Assembly (NCBI RefSeq): GCF_000970795.1
Contig: NZ_KQ034028.1
Span: 899,839-963,838, forward strand
DNA length: 64,000 bases
Source: Bombilactobacillus mellifer
GTDB lineage: Bacteria > Bacillota > Bacilli > Lactobacillales > Lactobacillaceae
Reading direction: 5' to 3'
Shown here: positions 1 through 9,779 of the stretch, one piece after another
How the letters are laid out: each line of letters starts with the position of its first letter
Numbering within the stretch: position 1 is the first letter of the stretch
Made by a program: the position numbers and the translations under genes
Notes under the pieces: generated by a model
Seen by the model: only the letters and a program-made list of their open reading frames with translations
Databases searched by the model: none
Told to the model about the DNA's origin: nothing

Positions 1-128
1 GAAATCGGATCGAAGCCATCAAAGTAGCTCATGAAAATCATTGGTTATAATTAATAGGCTTATATTATTGATGCCTTGAGATTTACTGCTACTAGCAGCT
101 GGTAATTAATCATTTGTTAACTTCCGAT
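1..128. other. Window edge, mostly non-coding; possible gene tail
   Basis: No complete gene is visible. One forward frame from base 3 reads 15 codons and ends in TAA at 48-50, which could be the last residues of an upstream gene cut by the window edge, but the stretch is too short to identify. A small inverted repeat, CTGCT-ACT-AGCAG (86-98), has no T-run behind it and is not a convincing terminator. Confidence 0.25.
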
Positions 129-157
129 TTGACAGTTCTTCTCAGTTACGTTATATT
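129..157 (+). promoter_or_regulatory. glpK promoter
   Basis: A -35 box TTGACA (129-134) and a -10 box TATATT (152-157) are separated by exactly 17 bp, ahead of glpK and in its orientation. This is a near-consensus vegetative sigma factor promoter. Confidence 0.85.
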
Positions 158-163
158 ACTTGC

Positions 164-177
164 GGTAAACGCTATCA
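164..177 (+). promoter_or_regulatory. cre site (CcpA operator) of glpK
   Basis: GGTAAACGCTATCA matches the catabolite response element consensus TGWNANCGNTNWCA at every position except the first. It lies 7-20 bp downstream of the -10 box, at or just past the expected transcription start, where CcpA binding would block transcription. Repression of glycerol use by preferred sugars is known for Firmicutes; binding here is inferred. Confidence 0.7.
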
Positions 178-193
178 AAAATGGAGCAATTAA

Positions 194-1687
194 ATGACAA
201 AAAACTACATTATGGCCTTGGATGAAGGCACTACAAGTACACGCGCTATTATTTTTGATACTCATATGCAAAAAGTGGCTGAAGATCAGCGGGAATTCAA
301 TCAGATCTTTCCACACGCCGGTTGGGTTGAACATGACGCCAACGAAATCTGGAATGCTGTTTTAGCCACCATAGGCAATTGCTTTTTGAAATCAGGTATT
401 CAGCCTGACCAAATTACTGGCATCGGCATTACTAATCAACGTGAAACAACGGTGATTTGGGATCGACAAACGGGTCTACCTATTTATAACGCGATTGTCT
501 GGCAATCAAGACAATCGGAGGCTATTGCCCAAAAATTACAGACTGCTGGTTGGAGTGCCAAAATTCACCAAAAAACGGGCTTATTAATTGATCCTTATTT
601 TTCGGCCACCAAAATTCGATGGATTTTAGATCAAGTTCCCCAAGCGCAAACCCGTGCGCAAAAGGGGGAACTTTTATTTGGTACCATTGATTCTTGGTTA
701 CTATGGAAACTAACCGGTGGGCAAATACATGCCACCGATTATACCAATGCTAGTCGCACCATGCTGTTTAATATTCACACTTTGCAATGGGATGAAGAGA
801 TTTTAAAGTTATTAAATATCCCGGCGATCATGCTTCCGGAAGTACAACCCAATTCTAAAATCTACGGTTATACTCAGCCGTATAATTTTTATGGTAGTAA
901 AGTTCCCATTAGCGGTATGGCAGGGGATCAACAAGCCGCACTTTTTGGGCAAATGGCTTGGGAACCCGGAATGGTGAAGAATACCTATGGAACTGGAGCT
1001 TTTGTCGTAATGAATACGGGCTCGGAACTTAAATTATCCGAAAATAATTTGTTAACGACCATTGCTTATGGTTTAGGAGATCAAATTAATTACGCTTTGG
1101 AAGGTAGTATCTACGTCGCTGGTTCAGCCATTCAATGGTTGCGCGATCAGATGCAATTGCTCGATGCAGCACCAGATTCTTACCAAGCCGCCTTGGCCTC
1201 CCACGATGATGATGAAGTCTACGTTGTCCCGGCATTTACCGGTTTAGGGGCACCTTATTGGGACCCACAAGCTCGTGGAGCTGTGTTTGGCTTAACACGG
1301 GGGACCACCAAAAATGATTTCATTAAAGCTACTTTACAAGCTATTGCTTATCAATCGCGGGATGTTATTGATACCATGCAACAAGATACGGGGGTAGCTA
1401 TTCCCACGTTAAAAGTGGACGGCGGTGCAGCCAATAATAATTACCTCTTACAATTTCAAGCCGATATTATCAATACACCCGTTCAACGGGCGGTTAATTT
1501 GGAAACTACCGCGCTGGGAGCTGCTTTCTTGGCGGGATTAGGTGTCGGTTATTGGCAAAATCAACAAGAAATTCAACAATCTGCGGCTGCGGGCCAGATT
1601 TTCCGCCCCCGGATGGAGTCAACGCGCCGAGACAGTTTATATCGTGGCTGGCAAAAAGCCGTAGCAGCTACCCAATTATTTAAATAA
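194..1687 (+). CDS. glpK: Glycerol kinase
   Basis: ATP-dependent phosphorylation of glycerol to glycerol 3-phosphate, cytoplasmic, FGGY carbohydrate kinase family. The 497-residue length is normal. Visible motifs are the N-terminal phosphate-binding [11 protein letters not shown] (about residues 8-18), the GITNQRETT segment, YGTGAFV, the FGGY signature [13 protein letters not shown] and the C-terminal GGAANN stretch. The ATG follows TGGAG (182-186) at 7 nt. No glycerol facilitator or glycerol-3-phosphate oxidase gene lies beside it, so it seems to be a single-gene unit. Its stop codon directly abuts the stop of the convergent MFS gene. Expression is probably controlled by the cre site overlapping the transcription start. 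Confidence 0.97.
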   Translation: MTKNYIMALDEGTTSTRAIIFDTHMQKVAEDQREFNQIFPHAGWVEHDANEIWNAVLATIGNCFLKSGIQPDQITGIGITNQRETTVIWDRQTGLPIYNAIVWQSRQSEAIAQKLQTAGWSAKIHQKTGLLIDPYFSATKIRWILDQVPQAQTRAQKGELLFGTIDSWLLWKLTGGQIHATDYTNASRTMLFNIHTLQWDEEILKLLNIPAIMLPEVQPNSKIYGYTQPYNFYGSKVPISGMAGDQQAALFGQMAWEPGMVKNTYGTGAFVVMNTGSELKLSENNLLTTIAYGLGDQINYALEGSIYVAGSAIQWLRDQMQLLDAAPDSYQAALASHDDDEVYVVPAFTGLGAPYWDPQARGAVFGLTRGTTKNDFIKATLQAIAYQSRDVIDTMQQDTGVAIPTLKVDGGAANNNYLLQFQADIINTPVQRAVNLETTALGAAFLAGLGVGYWQNQQEIQQSAAAGQIFRPRMESTRRDSLYRGWQKAVAATQLFK

Positions 1688-3100
1688 TTAAATGTCTTTA
1701 TTATGAAACTGCTGTGTAAGTCGCTGAACACACAATGTGGTTGCTAAAGCCACGAGTGCGCCCACTAGCAAAATTCCAAAATCAATTTGGCTGCCTTGAC
1801 GAGCCGTTTGGGCTAAAAATGAGGGTGTATGCGGCTGAGACAATTGCAAAGCAGCAATCACGGCTGACATAATTCCTGTACCCAGGGATCCGGCGTATTG
1901 TTGTAAAGTATTGAAAAGTGAATTAACATCCGGTTTTTGTTCGTCATCAACCAGTTTGGTAGCATCAGACATGGTGTTGCCATAACCAAAATTGAAACCT
2001 CCACGTAAAAAACAATAAAAAAACATAATTAAACTAGTAGTCAAATAGGGTGTTAATAACATCAAGGCTAAGGCTCCCAAACAAATCGATAAATTAGAAA
2101 TCATCAATGGTAAGAAAGCACCGTGTCGATCGTATAAGTTGCCCGCAAAAGGTGCAACAACTGCCCCCAAAATAGATCCTGGTAATAAAATTAGACCTGC
2201 GGTCATAGAATTAGTTTGTAAAGTTTGTTCACTTAAAATGGGAATGACAAAGGAAACTGCAATATTAATAAATTGTAAGATAAAAAAGTTTACAGCTCGT
2301 AAGCTCACTGCGGGTTGCCGTAAGATGTTAAAATTGAGCAACATTCGTTGACCATGACGCAAATGATAAACAAAAAGTACTAATAAACAAATAGTCACTA
2401 GAATACCTACAGCAAAGGGAACACTGACAAAACCATAATGACCGGCTTGATCGATACTGCTAACTAACGTCAACATCATTGTGGATAATACTAACAAGCC
2501 CCACCAATCAAACCGACTATTATTGTGTTGGGCGGCCAGTTTGATTGTGCAACTACCTAAAATCATAACTGCAATAATAATTGGTACCATTAACCAAAAG
2601 ATTAACCGCCAAGAAGTATAGTTATTAATAATACCTCCGTAAGTCGGTCCTAAGGCAGGGGCAAAAGATGTGACCATTGTGGCAAAGCCAGTATACACTC
2701 CTAATTTGCTACTGGGAATTTGTGAAGAAATCAAATGAAATAACGTCGGCGTCGAAATCCCAGTGGCCAGTGCTTCTAATAAACGACCTAACATTAACAA
2801 TTCAAAATTAGTGGCTAGAGCACAAACCAAAGTTCCTAAGAGACATAAAGTGACCGCTACCAAAAATAGTTTTTGAGCATCAAAACGCTTTACTAGATAA
2901 GAAGTTGTGCTCATGACAATGGTCACTAACAATAAATAACCAGTAGTAACCCATTGAATGGTAGCTAAATTGACATGAAATTCACTCATTAAAGTGGGGA
3001 AGGTTACATTTAAAGAAGTTTCAATGAGAATTCCAATAAAAGATAATAAACCACCTGCTAAAATTGATAGTTTGATTTTCCAGGTTACCGCCTTATTCAT
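1688..3100 (-). CDS. MFS drug-efflux transporter, DHA2 (EmrB/QacA-like)
   Basis: A 470-residue polytopic membrane protein, almost entirely hydrophobic segments joined by short loops. The first helix carries the DHA2-like pattern ETSLNVTFPTL followed by IQWVTTGYLL, then a GRLLEALATG loop and a motif-C-like ALGPTYGGIINNYTSWR. These mark a proton-driven multidrug exporter of the EmrB/QacA branch; the substrate cannot be read from sequence. The ATG is preceded by GAAGG. There is no partner EmrA-type or regulator gene next to it. It converges on glpK with no gap between the stop codons. A lincomycin- or bile-type exporter is possible but not decidable. Confidence 0.9.
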   Translation of the reverse strand: MNKAVTWKIKLSILAGGLLSFIGILIETSLNVTFPTLMSEFHVNLATIQWVTTGYLLLVTIVMSTTSYLVKRFDAQKLFLVAVTLCLLGTLVCALATNFELLMLGRLLEALATGISTPTLFHLISSQIPSSKLGVYTGFATMVTSFAPALGPTYGGIINNYTSWRLIFWLMVPIIIAVMILGSCTIKLAAQHNNSRFDWWGLLVLSTMMLTLVSSIDQAGHYGFVSVPFAVGILVTICLLVLFVYHLRHGQRMLLNFNILRQPAVSLRAVNFFILQFINIAVSFVIPILSEQTLQTNSMTAGLILLPGSILGAVVAPFAGNLYDRHGAFLPLMISNLSICLGALALMLLTPYLTTSLIMFFYCFLRGGFNFGYGNTMSDATKLVDDEQKPDVNSLFNTLQQYAGSLGTGIMSAVIAALQLSQPHTPSFLAQTARQGSQIDFGILLVGALVALATTLCVQRLTQQFHNKDI

Positions 3101-3420
3101 TAATAATTACCTTCTTTCCCAGATTGACACCCAATTATTTTAACATAGAAATTATTTATACATTTTTTTATTTAGGTTTGGATTGTTAAGGATTTACATA
3201 TAGCCATCCAATAACAATTCGTTTGGGTAATAAACTTGTGATTTAGCTTGGAAAAGTAACAATTGCTCTATCAAAATAGTTTGCTAATTCTGTAACGGAA
3301 AAGAGGAGAAAATAAAAAAGAACTTCTGACTTACAACACAGTGAAGTTCTTTTTTATTTTATTAAGTATCGTTCGATCGACAATTGGATCAATATTCCAA
3401 AAGAAGGGGACAAAGACTGC
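3101..3420. other. Intergenic region between the MFS gene and guaB
   Basis: It holds the guaB terminator near its right side and the presumed promoter region of the MFS gene on its left. An AT-rich TATAAATAAT on the minus strand near 3151-3160 could be a -10 element, but no matching -35 box is clear. Nothing coding is seen. Confidence 0.5.
3314..3355 (-). terminator. guaB terminator, usable in both directions
   Basis: Perfect 13-bp inverted repeat AAAAAAGAACTTC (3314-3326) / GAAGTTCTTTTTT (3343-3355) around a 16-nt loop, with an A-tract on one side and a T-tract on the other. It lies 65 bp past the guaB stop codon. Confidence 0.9.
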
Positions 3421-5183
<1,763 letters not shown>

Positions 5184-5186
<3 letters not shown>

Positions 5187-5192
5187 TATAAT
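5184..5192 (+). promoter_or_regulatory. Extended -10 promoter of xerS
   Basis: TGG followed by TATAAT gives an extended -10 element about 95 bp ahead of the xerS start. There is no good -35 box, as is common for extended -10 promoters. The TATAAT is the outermost part of the left arm of the palindrome, so a protein or cruciform on that palindrome would block it. Confidence 0.55.
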
Positions 5193-5232
5193 ATAACTTA
5201 ATAAAATTGAGGTTTTATTAAGTTATATTATA
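5187..5232. repeat. Perfect inverted repeat, 20-bp arms with 6-bp centre
   Basis: The left arm 5187-5206 (starting TATAATATAAC) is the exact reverse complement of 5213-5232 (ending GTTATATTATA), separated by TTGAGG. It ends 54 bp before the xerS start codon and contains a -10 hexamer on each strand. The tail is not a T-run, so it is unlike a terminator. A large operator or a recombinase-binding site is possible. Confidence 0.9.
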
Positions 5233-5262
5233 ATTTAAAAAACCTCCCTCTCACAAATCACA

Positions 5263-5293
5263 GAATTTCCGAAAAGGAGTTTTTTTATGCAAG
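5263..5293 (+). other. dif(SL)-like sequence overlapping the xerS start
   Basis: The stretch contains TTTCCGAAAA (5266-5275) and, after GGAGTT, TTTTTATGCAA (5282-5292). From memory this resembles the 31-bp streptococcal/lactococcal difSL, whose halves contain TTTCCGAAAA and a TTTTC-TGAAA-like arm and which also lies just upstream of xerS. Here the site would include the Shine-Dalgarno GGAG (5276-5279) and the ATG. The second half is imperfect and the spacing is off by about one base, so this is an inference. Confidence 0.45.
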
Positions 5294-6387
5294 CACAAGT
5301 ATACGTCCAGTTGAATGAAAAATTGGTGCAACAATTACCAGGCTATGTGCAAAAATACTATCTAGAAAAAACGGTAGTTCCACTGTCCCCTGCAACTTTG
5401 TACCAATATTTAAATGAATTTAAGCGTTTTTTTACCTGGTTAATTGATACGGGTATTGCCCCCGTGGAATCTATCAACCAAATTCCCCTGACAGTCTTAG
5501 AACATTTACGTAAAGAGGATCTAGGCTTATACAAAGCTTTTTTACTGAATCGTAGTAAAGCTACGACCAAAAATTCGCAAGGATCTTTATCTCATCGAAC
5601 AGTCAATCGTTCGCTCAATGCTTTAGCTGCCTTATTTCGATATTTAACAGAAGAATCGGAAAATGAGCACGGCGAACCTTATTTTTACCGCAATGTTATG
5701 AAAAAAATCTCGTTAGTACCTGATAGTGAAACTTTGCAAACTCGCGCACGGAATATTAAATCCCAGTTAATGCTCAACAATGATCACCAATATCTGGACT
5801 TCATTCAAAACCAATATTATGATCAATTACCGGCGACAAGTACTCGACAAAAGAAAATGTTTCAACGAGATCAAGAACGAGATGTTGCGATTAATGCCTT
5901 AATGTTAGGCAGCGGCATCCGCGTTTCAGAATTGACAAATGCCAATTGGGATGATCTGAATTTTAAACAAGCTCAAATTAAAGTGTTGCGCAAAGGTGGC
6001 AAATACGATCTGGTACCAATTGCGCAGTGGGTTTTACCTTATATTGCGCCATATTTGAAAATTCGCACTCAACGTTATCAGCCTACTCCAGATACCCCTG
6101 CCCTTTTTTTGACCAAGGGTAGAGCTGCACCGCGGCGAATTAATAGTGCCACAGTGGAATTATTAGTCGCCAAATATTCCGAAGCATTTAATCATGTGCG
6201 TATTACCCCCCATAAATTGCGTCATACCTTGGCATCCAAATTGTACTTAGAAACAAAGAATGAGAAATTAGTGGCCACGCAATTAGGTCAATCATCAACA
6301 AAAGCGACAGGACTGTATACTCATATTGTAGATACCCAACAAAAAGACGCTTTAGATCATTTAAACCAATCATTCAAAAAAGATTAA
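5287..6387 (+). CDS. xerS: XerS-type tyrosine recombinase
   Basis: Site-specific recombinase that resolves chromosome dimers at a dif site; XerS is the single-protein Xer system described in streptococci and lactococci. At 366 residues it fits XerS (about 356) rather than XerC/XerD (about 300). The N-terminal half has the diagnostic GEPYFYRNVMKKIS block (residues 129-142). Catalytic residues seen are Arg212 (GIRVSEL), Lys236 (RKGGK), His309 and Arg312 (HKLRHTLAS) and the nucleophile Tyr344 (LYTH). The usual second histidine of LGH is Gln335 (LGQSS), which is unusual. The ATG follows GGAG at 7 nt. It is a single gene, convergent with the M20 gene 44 bp downstream. A phage integrase is unlikely because no phage genes or att repeats are present. 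Confidence 0.88.
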   Translation: MQAQVYVQLNEKLVQQLPGYVQKYYLEKTVVPLSPATLYQYLNEFKRFFTWLIDTGIAPVESINQIPLTVLEHLRKEDLGLYKAFLLNRSKATTKNSQGSLSHRTVNRSLNALAALFRYLTEESENEHGEPYFYRNVMKKISLVPDSETLQTRARNIKSQLMLNNDHQYLDFIQNQYYDQLPATSTRQKKMFQRDQERDVAINALMLGSGIRVSELTNANWDDLNFKQAQIKVLRKGGKYDLVPIAQWVLPYIAPYLKIRTQRYQPTPDTPALFLTKGRAAPRRINSATVELLVAKYSEAFNHVRITPHKLRHTLASKLYLETKNEKLVATQLGQSSTKATGLYTHIVDTQQKDALDHLNQSFKKD

Positions 6388-6431
6388 GGAGGCGCTTTTT
6401 ACCCTCTAAGAATCATTTTGATAATTAAACT

Positions 6432-7652
6432 TTATTGGAAAAATTTAATAAATAACTCATGATAAATTTCAATAAAATCAAAAAACATTTGTTGTGTAAT
6501 ATACTCGTTATCTTGATGCGAATTATCATTACCCGGACCAAATACCACGTAATTAGCGTCATTAGGGTGATCAATTAACAGCTGTGAAGCATCAGTTCCA
6601 CCTGAAACACCCACGGTCACAATGTGATCGGTAGCAAAATCAATGCCACTGGCATCTGCCATTTTTTGCATTTGCTGTATTTCTGCAGCATTGTAGTCCT
6701 GCTTTTGCAAGTATGGCAAGGCAACTTGTTGAATTAATTTAATAATTTTTGAATCTACACGTCCCAGAATCGGAATGATATCCATATCAGTAGTTACTTT
6801 AACTTGAGCCTGGTTTCGTTGATTAAATTGGTCTACCAAATCGGCAACTACTTGTTTTATCTGTTGATTATCAAACTCGGGAATAATGCGCACATTTAAA
6901 ACCGCTTGGGCAGAACCCGGAATGGCATTGGGCTGCGTGCCCCCATTAATCTGGTCAATGTTGACCACCGTTTCTCCTAACAGCGGATTGCTTTTTTGTG
7001 CCACTAATGGCCGCAAGGTATCATTTAATTCATATAAAAATTTGAGTAAGTTTTCTACCGCATTAATTCCCAAGGCCGGCATCGAACTATGTGCCGCACG
7101 ACCGGTAACTTGGATATTAAAGTTAATCTCCCCCTTGTTTGCGTACACGGCACGAAAACCAGATGGTTCTCCGATCAACAAGGTATCTACATCTTTCATA
7201 TAGCCAGCCTGTTGCAACGCTTGGGCCCCAGCTTGACCTACTTCTTCTCCTGCCGTAGCTAAAAAGCGAATGGTTCCCGGAATGGGTACTTGCTCTTGTT
7301 TAAGTTCAATGAGAGCAATTACCATCGCAGCCAAACCGGCTTTCATATCGGTAGCACCGCGGCCATAAAAGCGATCACCTTGAGCTGTTAAGACGAACGG
7401 ATCCGTGTTCCAATTCTCTAGCGAGACGTCAACGACATCCATATGCCCAGAAATAGCTAAAATAGGTTTTCCACTTCCAATTTCTGCAACAAGGTTAGCA
7501 CGATCGTCTTCTGGTAATGGCAGTACTTGACTAGCAATGCCAGCATCTTCAAATAAACTATGCAAGTATTGTGCTACTGGCAATTCATGACCATTAATCG
7601 ACTTAAAGCCAATTAATTTTTTAAAAATCTCAACTTTATCAGATTCCTTCAT
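6432..7652 (-). CDS. M20 family deacylase/peptidase (DapE/ArgE type)
   Basis: Cytoplasmic di-zinc hydrolase of the ArgE/DapE branch, which removes acyl groups from amino acids or cleaves small peptides. Metal-site motifs are in order: GHMDVVD (His70, Asp72), GRGATDMKAG (Asp102) and ATAGEEVGQAG (Glu136 and Glu137, base and ligand), with a dimerisation domain around residues 180-300. Length 406 is usual. It could be succinyl-diaminopimelate desuccinylase, the common annotation in lactobacilli, but no other lysine or arginine genes are nearby, so the substrate stays open. The ATG follows AAGGGGA. Confidence 0.88.
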   Translation of the reverse strand: MKESDKVEIFKKLIGFKSINGHELPVAQYLHSLFEDAGIASQVLPLPEDDRANLVAEIGSGKPILAISGHMDVVDVSLENWNTDPFVLTAQGDRFYGRGATDMKAGLAAMVIALIELKQEQVPIPGTIRFLATAGEEVGQAGAQALQQAGYMKDVDTLLIGEPSGFRAVYANKGEINFNIQVTGRAAHSSMPALGINAVENLLKFLYELNDTLRPLVAQKSNPLLGETVVNIDQINGGTQPNAIPGSAQAVLNVRIIPEFDNQQIKQVVADLVDQFNQRNQAQVKVTTDMDIIPILGRVDSKIIKLIQQVALPYLQKQDYNAAEIQQMQKMADASGIDFATDHIVTVGVSGGTDASQLLIDHPNDANYVVFGPGNDNSHQDNEYITQQMFFDFIEIYHELFIKFFQ

Positions 7653-7685
7653 TTTTATTCCCCTTTACTTAAATAGTATAAACAA

Positions 7686-7731
7686 AAGACCTCTGGATGA
7701 AAATTCTTTAATAAGAACTCATAGAGGTCTT
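7686..7731 (-). terminator. Terminator or attenuator between ppaC and the M20 gene
   Basis: AAGACCTCT (7686-7694) pairs with AGAGGTCTT (7723-7731); on the minus strand the hairpin is followed by TTTTGTTTAT. The 28-nt loop contains a weaker inner pairing of AATTCTTT with AAGAACT. It lies downstream of ppaC and 33 bp upstream of the M20 start, so it ends ppaC transcription and perhaps tunes read-through. Confidence 0.7.
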
Positions 7732-7757
7732 AATTACATCTAATGCATATTTTAGAT

Positions 7758-7842
7758 GATTAAAACTAGTTTTGTAAAGAGGTTTTTTGCAGTCTAGTAA
7801 AATATTGCATTATTAAGATTAAAACTGATTTTGTAAAGGAGG
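7758..7842 (-). repeat. Short direct repeat of the ppaC 3' end
   Basis: GATTAAAACT..TTTTGTAAAG..AGG occurs at 7817-7842, covering the last ppaC codons and its stop, and again at 7758-7782 outside the gene with two substitutions and one missing base. The copies are 59 bp apart. Confidence 0.8.
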
Positions 7843-8748
7843 AACGATTTGTTTTTTCCGAGAAACTACCCCTGGTAAAGCCATTTGGTCTTGTTCAAAT
7901 TTTTTACCGAAGGCTCCTTCTACTTTGGATAATAATTCGGCTGTTCCGTGAGCCAACAAGGTTGTGTCACTATCTAAAACATTCGTAATAGCCAAAACAA
8001 ACAAATCGTAGTTATTAGATTGACAACTATTTGCCATTGCCTCTTGAAATTCTGCTTGCCGCTGTAGAGCTGCCGGCAAGTCCACGACATTAATTTGGGC
8101 AATGCGAATGGTCTTACCACCCATTTCAAAGCTTTTGGCATCTAAATCAACCAAATCTGCGGCAGATTTTTGAGAAATATCCGCACCGGCTTTTAACATT
8201 TGTAAACCATAATCTTGATAATCTAAGTGGGCAATTTGCGCGCACTTTTCCACTACTTGGCGATCATCATCAGTGGTCGTAGGTGATTTTAAAAGCAAAG
8301 TATCGGAAATGATCGCGGATAACATTAAACCTGCGATAGTAGGGGTAACTTCAACTCCGGCTTCCTGATATAGTTTCCAAATAATTGTACTGGTACAACC
8401 CACCGGTTCTGCACGATAATAAAGTGGTGCCGCTGTTTCAAAGTTAGCAATACGATGGTGATCGACGACATGAGTTACTTGAACTTGATCAATATCAGCC
8501 ACGCTTTGTTGAGCTTCATTATGATCCACCAGCATTACCGCGCTTACGTCATCATGAGCCTGTTGAATTACTCGGGGTGCCGGTTGTTGAAAATGATCTA
8601 ACACAAACTTGGTTTCTTCATTGGGTTCCCCCAAAGCGACCGCCTCAGTGTCCATACCTAGCTGATTTTGCAAGTGCGAATATTCTATCGCTGAATCAAT
8701 TGCATCTGTATCAGGATTTTGGTGTCCAAAAACTAATTCTTTAACCAA
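7819..8748 (-). CDS. ppaC: Manganese-dependent inorganic pyrophosphatase
   Basis: Hydrolyses pyrophosphate to phosphate in the cytoplasm and pulls biosynthetic reactions forward. This is the family II (DHH/DHHA2) enzyme: metal motifs [13 protein letters not shown] (residues 8-20), VDHN, the DHH motif [10 protein letters not shown] and the C-terminal substrate loop [10 protein letters not shown] (about 295-304). Length 309 is standard. The start is TTG, 8 nt after GGAGG. A 25-bp copy of the gene's last bases lies just downstream. Confidence 0.96.
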   Translation of the reverse strand: MVKELVFGHQNPDTDAIDSAIEYSHLQNQLGMDTEAVALGEPNEETKFVLDHFQQPAPRVIQQAHDDVSAVMLVDHNEAQQSVADIDQVQVTHVVDHHRIANFETAAPLYYRAEPVGCTSTIIWKLYQEAGVEVTPTIAGLMLSAIISDTLLLKSPTTTDDDRQVVEKCAQIAHLDYQDYGLQMLKAGADISQKSAADLVDLDAKSFEMGGKTIRIAQINVVDLPAALQRQAEFQEAMANSCQSNNYDLFVLAITNVLDSDTTLLAHGTAELLSKVEGAFGKKFEQDQMALPGVVSRKKQIVPPLQNQF

Positions 8749-8799
8749 AATGATAGCCTCCTCTAATCTTAGTTTAAACTAAGTATAATACAATACGGC

Positions 8800-9762
8800 T
8801 TAGAACGATACTGCATCTTGTAAGCGATCGGTATAACTTTTCAAATCTAAATAATGGTCCCACTCTTGAAAGAAAGTTGAAATCCGTGGAATATGATCTT
8901 TTTCTTTACGGTAAACAAAAGATAGATCAAACGAAAGGTCAGGTGAAAAATGCGCTTGCTGTGAATGGACAATGGGTTGATTGGCCATAATAAAACTTTG
9001 TGGTAAGGCTGTATAAAGTTGCTGGGCTTGTGCAAATTTTAAAATAAGATAAGGTGACGCAAACCGCCCCATATATTCTGGAAAATCAATTAAATTGTTT
9101 TTAAATTGTTCCCGTAAAAATTCCGTTAAATAGTAATTATCGGGATAAATGACCCATGGCCTTTCTGTAGCTTCTTTTAAAGTAACAGTTGTTTGTTCAG
9201 CCAATTTCGGGTTGTTATGCAATAAGATCAAATCTTCATTAATAATTCTTTTTGTCCGATAGGGCCGCCAATTGCGGATTGAATCGTCAGGCAAATACAT
9301 GAGTGCGATATCAATATGATTATTTTCTAATTCATCCCATAACTGTCGGCGATTGAGCAGCACTGTCTCAATAATGATTTCTGGTTGAATATTATGATAC
9401 TGGATAATGAAATCTTCCAATACTGAATTTTCAATAGATGACAGAATCCCCAAACGAATGGTTCCGGTCGTGGAGGAAGTAGATTGTTGAATATTATCAA
9501 TCGTATCGATCATGGATGCATAAATTTCATTAACTGATTTTAAAAGAATGTTCCCAGCATCTGTCAAATGAATTTGTTTACCCACCGAATAAAACAACGG
9601 GGTCCCTAAATTGCGTTCAATTTTTTTAATTTGTTGTGTTAAAGCCGGTTGTGTGATGCCTAGCATCCGAGCCGTTTTAGTATAATTTAAATTTTCTGCT
9701 AATTTGGCAAAATAACTTAAAGCTTTAGACGAAATTACTTTTGGTACTTTACTATTATTCAT
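8800..9762 (-). CDS. LysR-type transcriptional regulator
   Basis: A 320-residue regulator with an N-terminal winged helix-turn-helix (about residues 10-65, including LNYTKTARMLGITQPALTQQIKKIE) and a periplasmic-binding-like effector domain (about 88-300). The target and ligand are unknown. An ATG five codons earlier is also in frame, but it overlaps the Shine-Dalgarno GGAGG, which sits 8 nt before the chosen ATG, so the inner start is preferred. It directly follows parC, with the parC stop 18 bp upstream, so it is likely co-transcribed with topoisomerase IV; no divergently transcribed metabolic gene, the usual LysR target, is present. Confidence 0.88.
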   Translation of the reverse strand: MNNSKVPKVISSKALSYFAKLAENLNYTKTARMLGITQPALTQQIKKIERNLGTPLFYSVGKQIHLTDAGNILLKSVNEIYASMIDTIDNIQQSTSSTTGTIRLGILSSIENSVLEDFIIQYHNIQPEIIIETVLLNRRQLWDELENNHIDIALMYLPDDSIRNWRPYRTKRIINEDLILLHNNPKLAEQTTVTLKEATERPWVIYPDNYYLTEFLREQFKNNLIDFPEYMGRFASPYLILKFAQAQQLYTALPQSFIMANQPIVHSQQAHFSPDLSFDLSFVYRKEKDHIPRISTFFQEWDHYLDLKSYTDRLQDAVSF

Positions 9763-9779
9763 GGATGAATCCTCCATTA

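Noticed and set aside
86-98. CTGCT-ACT-AGCAG hairpin as a terminator
   Set aside because: Only a 5-bp stem and no T-run follows.
5287-6387. Phage or integrative-element integrase
   Set aside because: The protein matches XerS in its N-terminal half (GEPYFYRNVMKK block) and no phage genes, excisionase, tRNA gene or att repeats lie nearby.
6380-6431. Terminator between xerS and the M20 gene
   Set aside because: Only a GAGG/CCTC pairing is available, too weak to support.
6886-7203. 105-residue plus-strand frame inside the M20 gene
   Set aside because: Antisense shadow of a well-supported enzyme gene, without a family match or ribosome site.
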